Source: Burkholderiales bacterium
GTDB lineage: Bacteria > Pseudomonadota > Gammaproteobacteria > Burkholderiales > JAEUOS01
DNA length: 8,981 nt
Reading direction: 5' to 3'
Assembly (NCBI GenBank): GCA_947456845.1
Contig: CANGUJ010000133.1
Location: forward strand, 1 to 8,981
Both the position numbers and the translations under genes were made by a program. Positions 1 through 7,139 of the stretch are shown piece by piece. The notes below the pieces were generated by a model. It was not told the DNA's origin. It did no database searches and was given only the letters and a program-made list of their open reading frames with translations. Position 1 is the first letter of the stretch. Every line of letters starts with the position of its first letter.

Positions 1-25
1 CTTGCGCTCCCGCGAAACTCCGGCC

Positions 26-2113
<2,088 letters not shown>

Positions 2114-2120
2114 CGGCTTG

Positions 2121-2126
2121 CCTCCT
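2121..2126 (-). promoter_or_regulatory. Ribosome binding site fixing the GTG start of the hydratase/dehydrogenase
   Basis: Read on the minus strand this is AGGAGG, a perfect Shine-Dalgarno sequence, 7 bases from the GTG at 2113-2111. It decides the start in favour of GTG over the longer open frame. Confidence 0.85.
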
Positions 2127-2181
2127 TGTGAGCCTCTGCCGCGCTGGACGCGCGTGTTGTCGGGTCGGCGTATCCGCCCTG

Positions 2182-2202
2182 CCTGACCCTTTTGTGGGCA
2201 GG
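2182..2202. repeat. Inverted repeat / hairpin upstream of the hydratase/dehydrogenase
   Basis: The arms CCTG-A-CCC and GGG-CAGG pair over 7 base pairs with one unpaired A (2186) around a 6-base loop, TTTTGT. The repeat lies about 70-90 bases upstream of the GTG start at 2113. Depending on the unknown transcription start it could be a leader RNA hairpin or a repressor operator. It does not resemble the PsrA-type GAAAC-N4-GTTTC site. Confidence 0.45.
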
Positions 2203-2328
2203 TACCGGCGCGTCCGCTGATCAAGCGGCGATGCTACCGCATTCACGGTTGGGCGCTACTCGGATGCGGCGCTGGCGATTTTTCGTAGAATGCCGGTTCC
2301 CTACCTTCAACCGATATCGAGACAGATC

Positions 2329-3321
2329 ATGACCGCTCGCTTGCAGACCCGCCGCCTCGGCGCCTCAGACCTCAACGTCACCGCCATCGGGCTGGGGTGC
2401 ATGTCGCTTTCCGGGGTGTACGGCGAGAGCAGCGATGACAACGGCATCGCCGTAGTGCATGCGGCCCTGGATTCGGGCGTCAACTTCCTCGACTCGTCCG
2501 ACATGTACGGCTGGGGCCATAACGAGATCCTGCTGGGCCGGGCCCTGCAGGGCCGCCGCGACGGCGTGATCCTCGCGACCAAGTTCGGGCAGATTCAGCA
2601 GGCGAGCGGCGGAAACGGGGTGGATGGGCGGCCGGAATATGTGCGCTCGGCCTGCGAGGCGAGCCTCAAGCGCCTGGGGATCGACGTCATCGACCTCTAC
2701 TACATCCACCGGATCGATCCCAAGGTCGCCATCGAAGAGACGATCGGCGCGATGTCGCAACTGGTCAAGGACGGCAAGGTCCGCTACCTCGCGCTGTGCG
2801 AGGCCAGTCCTGCGACCATACGCCGCGCCCACAAGGTGCATCCGCTGACGGCGGTGCAAACCGAGTACTCGCTCCTGTACCGAGAGGAAGCCGAGGAAAC
2901 GCTCGCCACCACCCGCGAACTCGGCATCTCCTTCGTGGCCTACTCGCCGCTCGGGCGCAGCATGCTGACCGGTGCGGTGCAGACTGCGGCCGACGTGGCC
3001 AACGATCGCCGCAAGGATCACCCGCGTTTCGCGGCCGAAAACCTGGAGCGCAACCGCAGTCTGGTCGTGCATCTCGAGGCGCTCGCCAGGGCCAAGGGCT
3101 GCACCCCTGGCCAGGTGGCGCTCGCCTGGGTACTGGCCCAGGGCAAGGATGTGGTGGCCATTCCCGGCACCAAACGGACATCCCGGGTTGCCGAGAACAT
3201 CGGCGCCCTCGACGTCACCTTGTCGAGCGCCGAGGTCGCGGCCCTTGACGCGGCATTCCCCAAGGGGGCTGCGGCGGGCACCCGCTACCCAGCCGGCCAG
3301 ATGAAGGGTGTCTTCATCTAG
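2329..3321 (+). CDS. Aldo/keto reductase (AKR13-like)
   Basis: This is a probable NADPH-dependent oxidoreductase of the aldo/keto reductase superfamily, a cytosolic TIM-barrel enzyme that reduces aldehydes or ketones. I chose the ATG at 2329 (330 residues, MTARLQTRRLG) because the family normally begins a few residues before this RRLG strand. The upstream ATG at 2290 overlaps a possible -10 box. The ribosome site is weak (GAGA at 2319-2322). The catalytic tetrad is complete: D55 and Y60 in FLDSSDMYG, K85 in ILATKFG and H127 in YYIHRID. The C-terminal cofactor signature AIPGTKRTSRVAENIGAL lies at 277-294. Overall it resembles the YakC/AKR13 and pyridoxal-reductase-like groups. The gene converges on the small minus-strand gene with only 21 bases between. 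Nothing nearby indicates the substrate. Confidence 0.93.
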   Translation: MTARLQTRRLGASDLNVTAIGLGCMSLSGVYGESSDDNGIAVVHAALDSGVNFLDSSDMYGWGHNEILLGRALQGRRDGVILATKFGQIQQASGGNGVDGRPEYVRSACEASLKRLGIDVIDLYYIHRIDPKVAIEETIGAMSQLVKDGKVRYLALCEASPATIRRAHKVHPLTAVQTEYSLLYREEAEETLATTRELGISFVAYSPLGRSMLTGAVQTAADVANDRRKDHPRFAAENLERNRSLVVHLEALARAKGCTPGQVALAWVLAQGKDVVAIPGTKRTSRVAENIGALDVTLSSAEVAALDAAFPKGAAAGTRYPAGQMKGVFI

Positions 3322-3342
3322 CGCACCGCGACACGCCAGGCG

Positions 3343-3588
3343 TCAGCTTCCGCCCACGTCAGACAGCTTGACCTCGTATTTCTTGGCCACCGGCTCGGCG
3401 GTCCGATCATCGAGCGCGGCCGCGAAGGCGTCGGCCAGCTTGAAACTCATGCGTGCGAGCACGTCCGGAGACGGCTTGGGCTTGTCGGGCTGGACCGGCG
3501 CCAGGACGACGCGGGTGGATAACTCGATGAAGATTCGCGCTGCCATTTCGTTGGGGGAAAGGTCGCTCGGGTGACTGGAAGTGCTCAT
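3343..3588 (-). CDS. Small conserved-looking hypothetical protein, 81 aa
   Basis: I do not recognise this family. The product is soluble, with no signal peptide, membrane segment or cysteine. A polar N-terminus (1-12) leads into a predicted helix (13-27, NEMAARIFIELSTRV). A proline-rich linker follows (about 30-42, PVQPDKPKPSPD). A second amphipathic helix spans about 43-60 (ARMSFKLADAFAAALDD). I accept it as real because it fills a gap between two well-supported genes, has credible base composition, and starts at an ATG with a GAGAG ribosome site 5 bases upstream (3594-3598). A stronger AAGGAG lies 14 bases away, too far to be ideal. It converges with the aldo/keto reductase and is divergent from the hydrolase, so it is probably monocistronic. 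The two-helix layout would suit a small dimeric adaptor, but that is a guess. Confidence 0.7.
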   Translation of the reverse strand: MSTSSHPSDLSPNEMAARIFIELSTRVVLAPVQPDKPKPSPDVLARMSFKLADAFAAALDDRTAEPVAKKYEVKLSDVGGS

Positions 3589-3689
3589 GGCGGCTCTCGA
3601 TGCTCCTTGCGTGTCCCCTTATGCTACGCGCAATCCGGCCTCTTTTCGAAGGCCGCCCGCTTCGCGCAACTGTCAATCGAGGATCATCA
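3589..3689. other. Divergent intergenic region with a palindrome
   Basis: These 101 bases lie between the starts of the 81-residue protein and the hydrolase. On the plus strand TCGATG (3597-3602) and TATGCT (3620-3625) are 17 bases apart and form a weak sigma-70-like pair with 3 and 4 consensus matches. The inverted repeat at 3636-3655 is just downstream of it. Confidence 0.35.
3636..3655. repeat. Inverted repeat upstream of the hydrolase
   Basis: CGGCCT and AGGCCG pair perfectly over 6 bases around the 8-base loop CTTTTCGA. The repeat is 35 bases upstream of the hydrolase start codon. It could be an operator or a leader hairpin. In GC-rich DNA such a repeat can also arise by chance. Confidence 0.35.
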
Positions 3690-4547
3690 ATGACCGCTTC
3701 CGTATCCGCCTTCGAAATCCTCGAGAATCTCGAGTTCGCCAACCATGACGGGGTTGCCCTGGCCGGCAACCTGTACCGGCCGGCCGGCCCGGGCCCTCAC
3801 CCGGTGGTGATCGGCATACACGGCGGCGGCTGGCAACTCGGCGAGGCGTCCCGCTACCGTTATTGGGGGGAGTGGCTGGCTGCCCGCGGCTATGCGTTGT
3901 TCGCCGTCACGTACCGTCTTTCGGCGCCGGGCCGCAAGGCCTTCCCCGAGTGCTTCCATGATGTGCGCGCCGCAGTGCAGTTCATTCGCGGCGAGGCAGG
4001 TTTCCTGCGACTTGCGCCAGATCGCGTCGCCCTGATGGGCGACTCGGCGGGCGGGCACCTGGCCGCCATGGTGGCACTGGCGGGAGACAGGCCGGAATTC
4101 GCGGGCGCCTATCCCGACGCCAGGCACGCAGGGGTGTCGACCCGCGTCAAGGCCGTGATCCCGGTCTACGGCGTGTTCGACCTATACCAGCAATGGCAGC
4201 ATGACCTGGTGGCGCGCCCGCGTGACAGCATTACCGAAAAACTGCTCGGCGTCTCCGCGGCGGACGACAAGCATGCCGATTTCAACGCCTCGCCGCTGTC
4301 CTGGGTGTCCGGTCGTGACAACGGCACCGCCTTCCTGGTGGTCTGGGGCACACGCGACGACACGGTGGATTTTCGTACCCAATCGGAGGCGTTCTTTCTG
4401 GCACTCAAGCAGGCCGGACATTTCGTGCGCCCGGTCATCCTCGAAGGGGCCCCGCATTTCTGGGTCTGGGAACCGGTGGACGAACCGGGCACTGCCAACC
4501 ATTTCCTCGCCCCGCGGCTGCTGCGTTTTCTGGAGCAGCGCCTCTAG
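3690..4547 (+). CDS. Alpha/beta hydrolase, HSL/BD-FAE-type esterase
   Basis: This is a probable carboxylesterase acting on short-chain or xenobiotic esters; there is no signal peptide, so it is likely cytoplasmic. I start it at the ATG at 3690 (285 residues) because GAGGA at 3679-3683 lies 6 bases upstream. The in-frame ATG at 3600 would add 30 residues from promoter sequence. The oxyanion-hole motif HGGGW sits at 44-48, and the nucleophile is S119 in GDSAGG. The acid is D223 (or D224) in WGTRDDTVD. The catalytic histidine is H256 in GAPHFW. Order and spacing fit the hormone-sensitive-lipase/BD-FAE group, and the length is normal. Related annotations include lipase, arylformamidase-like hydrolase and polysaccharide-linked esterase; the sequence does not separate these. 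Its neighbours give no pathway. Confidence 0.92.
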   Translation: MTASVSAFEILENLEFANHDGVALAGNLYRPAGPGPHPVVIGIHGGGWQLGEASRYRYWGEWLAARGYALFAVTYRLSAPGRKAFPECFHDVRAAVQFIRGEAGFLRLAPDRVALMGDSAGGHLAAMVALAGDRPEFAGAYPDARHAGVSTRVKAVIPVYGVFDLYQQWQHDLVARPRDSITEKLLGVSAADDKHADFNASPLSWVSGRDNGTAFLVVWGTRDDTVDFRTQSEAFFLALKQAGHFVRPVILEGAPHFWVWEPVDEPGTANHFLAPRLLRFLEQRL

Positions 4548-4580
4548 CCGAATCGAGCGGCGCGCGGCGGCGCCCTTCGG
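4548..4580 (+). terminator. Possible stem-loop terminator after the hydrolase
   Basis: Directly after the stop codon, CCGAA (4548-4552) pairs with TTCGG (4576-4580), and inside it GGCGC (4559-4563) pairs with GCGCC (4570-4574). The structure is GC-rich and well placed for transcript ending. It lacks a trailing T run, so it is not a canonical intrinsic terminator. Confidence 0.3.
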
Positions 4581-4799
4581 TCATCGCACCGATCGACGCG
4601 CGCGCGGTCGGGCCATGGGTCATCATGCGCCGCGTTCATTGCCTGGCGCCGCGCATGCCGGCGGCGCACACAAAGACCATCGCATGCGTACCTCGGCCGG
4701 CCGGCGCGCCGGCAAACCCACCCCCTCGGCCTGACGGGTTAGCGGTCGGCCATTTCGCGATCGATATACTGCGCTGCACATTGGCTGAAAAGGTGATCC
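4581..4799. other. Non-coding gap with GC-rich dyads and a -10-like box
   Basis: I see no credible gene between the hydrolase hairpin and the peroxidase. Open frames crossing this stretch are arginine- and alanine-rich shadows. It holds a perfect 7-base-pair inverted repeat at 4646-4667 (GCGCCGC, 8-base loop, GCGGCGC) and a 14-base perfect palindrome at 4700-4713 (GCCGGCGCGCCGGC). TATACT at 4765-4770 differs from the sigma-70 -10 consensus at one base and lies 29 bases before the peroxidase ATG. I found no good -35 upstream of it. Confidence 0.4.
4765..4770 (+). promoter_or_regulatory. Possible -10 box for the glutathione peroxidase gene
   Basis: TATACT matches TATAAT at 5 of 6 positions and is well placed for a short leader before the ATG at 4800. 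No convincing TTGACA-like element lies 15-19 bases upstream, so the promoter may be weak or activator-dependent. Confidence 0.3.
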
Positions 4800-5345
4800 A
4801 TGCGCGCCCTGATCTTCACGCTGGGATTGCTGGCGGGGTTGGTGGCACAACCCGCGTCCGCGGAATCCTGTGCCGCCCCCTTGAACCACACCTTCAACCC
4901 GCTGCTGGGCGGCAAACCGGCCTCGTTGTGCCAATACACGGGCAAGGTGCTGCTGGTTGTCAATACCGCCAGCCAGTGCGGCTATACCTACCAGTACGAG
5001 GGCCTGGAGAAGCTGTACCGGAAGTATCGGGATCGCGGCTTGGCGGTCGTCGGCTTTCCGGCCAACGATTTCGGCGCCCAGGAGCCGGGGTCGAACCAGC
5101 AGATCGCGGAGTTCTGCAAGGTCAATTTCGGGGTGAGTTTCCCGATGTTCGAGAAGCTCGCCACGCCCATCCCGAGGAACCCCTTCTACAGCCAGCTGAT
5201 TGCGGCCAGCGGACGGGCGCCGCGCTGGAATTTCCACAAGTACCTGATCGACAAGTCGGGCCGCATTGCCAGCTTCGACAGCAACGTCGAGCCCGGCGGC
5301 GCCGAACTGACGGCCGCCATAGAGAAAGCGCTGGCGGCGCGCTGA
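4800..5345 (+). CDS. Exported thiol-type glutathione peroxidase
   Basis: This enzyme reduces hydrogen peroxide and organic hydroperoxides. The product has 181 residues with a likely Sec signal peptide (1-21, hydrophobic 4-16, then AQPASA before the cut), which places it in the periplasm. The peroxidatic cysteine is C60 in NTASQCGYTYQYEG, the first GPx signature. The second signature reads GFPANDFGAQEPG (85-97), with Ala in place of the common Cys; Q94, W143 and N144 (WNF) complete the catalytic tetrad. C106 in FCKVNFGVSFP occupies the resolving-cysteine position of yeast Gpx3-like enzymes. It therefore probably works as a two-cysteine, thioredoxin-like-reduced peroxidase rather than with glutathione; that is inference from the family. 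Two more cysteines, C24 and C44, lie in the mature N-terminal part. AAGG at 4790-4793 is 6 bases before the ATG. The gene converges on rlmB, with a 27-base gap. Confidence 0.93.
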   Translation: MRALIFTLGLLAGLVAQPASAESCAAPLNHTFNPLLGGKPASLCQYTGKVLLVVNTASQCGYTYQYEGLEKLYRKYRDRGLAVVGFPANDFGAQEPGSNQQIAEFCKVNFGVSFPMFEKLATPIPRNPFYSQLIAASGRAPRWNFHKYLIDKSGRIASFDSNVEPGGAELTAAIEKALAAR

Positions 5346-5372
5346 CAGGCTGCCCCGGTCCGCCGCCCGGAT

Positions 5373-6113
5373 TCAGGTGGCGCCCCGCTGTCGTATCGCC
5401 TCGAAAAGGCATACGCCGGCCGCCACCGAAACATTGAGGCTCTCGACGCTACCGCCCATCGGGATGCGCCGCAGTTCGTCGCAGGTTTCACGGGTCAAAC
5501 GGCGCAAGCCCTCGCCCTCGGCCCCCAGAACCCAGGCCAGCGGCCGGCCAAGGCCCGGTGCATGGTGGGGGAGTCGCGCCTCTTCGGCGGCACCGACCAC
5601 CCAGATATCGCGCTCCTTGAGTTCGCGCAGGGTGCGCGCCAGGTTGGTCACCGTGATGTAAGGCACGGTATCGGCCGCCCCTGACGCGACCTTCATGACC
5701 GTGGCATTGAGCCCCACCGCCCTGTCCTTGGGGGCCACGACGGCATGAACGCCGGCCGCGTCGGCCGTGCGCAGGCAGGCGCCCAGGTTGTGCGGGTCGG
5801 TCACGCCGTCGAGCACGAGGATGAGCGGCGGGCCCTGGACCTGGTCCAGCACGTCGTCGAGGGAGACCGCCAGTTCGACCACATCGACCTTCGCCGCCAC
5901 CCCCTGGTGCCTGCCGGCACCGGCCATGCCGTTCAGGCGTGTGGCATCGATCTCGACCACCCGGACCTGCATCGACTCGGCAAGCTTGACCAGGTCGCGG
6001 GCGCGCGGATCGCGCCTGGCGGCATCGACATAGACTTCGTGGACGGAGCGGGCGCGCTGCTTCAGGCGCGACGCGACGGCATGAAAGCCATAGATGTATC
6101 GGGTATTGGCCAC
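5373..6113 (-). CDS. rlmB: 23S rRNA (guanosine(2251)-2'-O)-methyltransferase RlmB
   Basis: RlmB is a SpoU-family (SPOUT, trefoil-knot) methyltransferase that uses S-adenosylmethionine to methylate the 2'-O of G2251 in the peptidyl-transferase P loop of 23S rRNA. The product has 246 residues, close to the 243 of E. coli. The N-terminal substrate-binding domain (1-75) opens with the typical IYGFHAV. The three SpoU motifs are present: DPHNLGACLRTA at 106-117 (N109, R115), LGAEGEGL at 196-203 (E199), and GSVESLNVSVA at 221-231 (S225, N227). The start is a GTG, 3 bases past the stop of the upstream oxidoreductase, and its only nearby ribosome site (AGG) is too close to be good. Translation is probably coupled to the gene before it. 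It is the last gene seen in the rnr cluster and converges with the peroxidase gene. Confidence 0.96.
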   Translation of the reverse strand: MANTRYIYGFHAVASRLKQRARSVHEVYVDAARRDPRARDLVKLAESMQVRVVEIDATRLNGMAGAGRHQGVAAKVDVVELAVSLDDVLDQVQGPPLILVLDGVTDPHNLGACLRTADAAGVHAVVAPKDRAVGLNATVMKVASGAADTVPYITVTNLARTLRELKERDIWVVGAAEEARLPHHAPGLGRPLAWVLGAEGEGLRRLTRETCDELRRIPMGGSVESLNVSVAAGVCLFEAIRQRGAT

Positions 6114-6116
6114 GAC

Positions 6117-7118
6117 CTAGCCGCGCACCTTCAGCATGATCTTGCCGATATGCGTCGAAGCTTCCATCATTTCGTGCGCTTTGGGCGCATCGGCCAGCGG
6201 GAATTCCGCATGAATTATGGTGCAGATCTTGCGCGTCTCGAGCATCGGCCAGACATTGGCGAGCAGGGATTGCGCGATGGCGGCCTTCTGTTCCACGGTT
6301 CGCGGCCGCAGGGTCGATCCCGTCACGGTGAGCCGCTTGACCATGATGGGCATGAAGTCGATCTCGACCTTGGAAGACTGCAGGAAAGCGATCTGCACCA
6401 GGCGCCCGTCCAGGGCGAGCGACTTCAGATTTTTTTCGATGTAGGGCCCGCCCACCATGTCGAGAATCAGGTTAACCCCCAGCTTGCCGGTGTGCTGCCA
6501 CAGCGCGGCGGCCCAATCTTCCTCGCGGTAGTTGATCGCCACATCGGCGCCGAGTTTCTTCACCGCGGCGACCTTCTCCGTGTTGCCGACGGTGGTATAG
6601 ACCGTGGCGCCGAACGCCTTGGCTAGCTGGATCGCAGTGATGCCGATTCCCGAGGAGCCGCCGTGGACGAGGAACGACTCGCCCGCCTTGAGGTGACCGC
6701 GGTCGAACACATTGGCCCAGACGGTGAAGTAATTCTCCGGCAAGGCGGCCGCCTCGACCAGACTCATGCCGCTTGGCACCGGCAGGCAATTCGAAGCCGG
6801 CGCCACGCAGTATTCCGCATAGCCGCCGCCGGGCGTCAGGGCGCATACCTGATCTCCCACCTTCCATTGCGTGACGCCGTCGCCGACGGCCGCAACGCGA
6901 CCCGCCACCTCCAGACCGATATGGGGTGAGGCGCCGGGCGGCGGCGGGTAGTGGCCGCGCCGCTGGGCCACGTCCGGCCGGTTGACTCCGGCGTACGCGA
7001 CCTCGATCAGCACGTCGCCTGGCTTGGGCGCCGGCAACGGGCCGCTGGCAATCTGCATGCAGCCCGGGTCGCCGCCCTTGCCGTGGTCAATGAATTTCAT
7101 GCTGGCAGGTAAGTTCAT
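6117..7118 (-). CDS. NAD(P)H:quinone oxidoreductase, PIG3/QOR family (zinc-independent MDR)
   Basis: This is a zinc-free medium-chain dehydrogenase/reductase, expected to pass electrons from NADPH to quinones or similar electrophiles in the cytosol. The 333 residues match the PIG3 group in NRPDVAQRRGHYPPPPGAS (46-64) and GSTLRPRT (267-274). The Rossmann nucleotide site is HGGSSGIG at 152-159, with no zinc-ligand cysteine pattern. I use the ATG at 7118, because CAGGAG (7126-7131) lies 7 bases upstream; a second in-frame ATG at 7100, giving MKFIDHG, has no such site. The gene starts 21 bases after the rnr stop and ends 3 bases before the rlmB start, so it is very likely in the same transcript. 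Its biological substrate cannot be read from the sequence. Confidence 0.93.
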   Translation of the reverse strand: MNLPASMKFIDHGKGGDPGCMQIASGPLPAPKPGDVLIEVAYAGVNRPDVAQRRGHYPPPPGASPHIGLEVAGRVAAVGDGVTQWKVGDQVCALTPGGGYAEYCVAPASNCLPVPSGMSLVEAAALPENYFTVWANVFDRGHLKAGESFLVHGGSSGIGITAIQLAKAFGATVYTTVGNTEKVAAVKKLGADVAINYREEDWAAALWQHTGKLGVNLILDMVGGPYIEKNLKSLALDGRLVQIAFLQSSKVEIDFMPIMVKRLTVTGSTLRPRTVEQKAAIAQSLLANVWPMLETRKICTIIHAEFPLADAPKAHEMMEASTHIGKIMLKVRG

Positions 7119-7125
7119 CGCATAT

Positions 7126-7131
7126 CTCCTG
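7126..7131 (-). promoter_or_regulatory. Ribosome binding site of the quinone oxidoreductase
   Basis: Minus-strand CAGGAG lies 7 bases before the ATG at 7118. It favours that start over the second in-frame ATG at 7100 and shows that this gene has its own initiation signal within the rnr unit. Confidence 0.75.
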
Positions 7132-7139
7132 TATCTGTT

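Larger units (their letters stand above)
2114..2328. other. Divergent intergenic region
   Basis: These 215 bases separate two divergently transcribed genes and should hold both promoters. I see no convincing sigma-70 pair. TAGAAT at 2286-2291 is a possible -10 for the aldo/keto reductase, and TAGCAT on the minus strand near 2232-2237 a possible -10 for the hydratase/dehydrogenase, but neither has a recognisable -35. No small coding region stands out. The hairpin at 2182-2202 is the only clear structure. Confidence 0.5.

Noticed and set aside
2114..2224. A 37-residue N-terminal extension of the hydratase/dehydrogenase
   Set aside because: The GTG at 2113 has a perfect AGGAGG 7 bases upstream and starts the normal family N-terminus; the extension is Arg/Gly-rich and includes the hairpin sequence.
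3322..3342. A possible terminator between the aldo/keto reductase and the 81-residue gene
   Set aside because: The only dyad (ACGC-CAG-GCGT) is 4 base pairs with no T tract, too weak to call.
3600..3689. A 30-residue N-terminal extension of the hydrolase, possibly a signal peptide
   Set aside because: It is not hydrophobic enough for a signal peptide, contains the inverted repeat, and the ATG at 3690 has a better ribosome site.
4201..4734. A plus-strand frame running from inside the hydrolase into the gap
   Set aside because: It overlaps the hydrolase out of frame, and the part in the gap is low-complexity Arg/Ala/Gly sequence with no ribosome site.
5346..5372. A possible bidirectional terminator between the convergent peroxidase and rlmB genes
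   Set aside because: I could not find a stable stem followed by a T run in either direction within these 27 bases.
4625..5437. A 270-residue plus-strand frame over the peroxidase gene
   Set aside because: The peroxidase in the other frame has a signal peptide and all GPx motifs, so this frame is a shadow.
5745..6626. A 293-residue open frame on the plus strand
   Set aside because: It is antisense to both rlmB and the quinone oxidoreductase and spans their junction; its composition is typical of a complementary-strand shadow.
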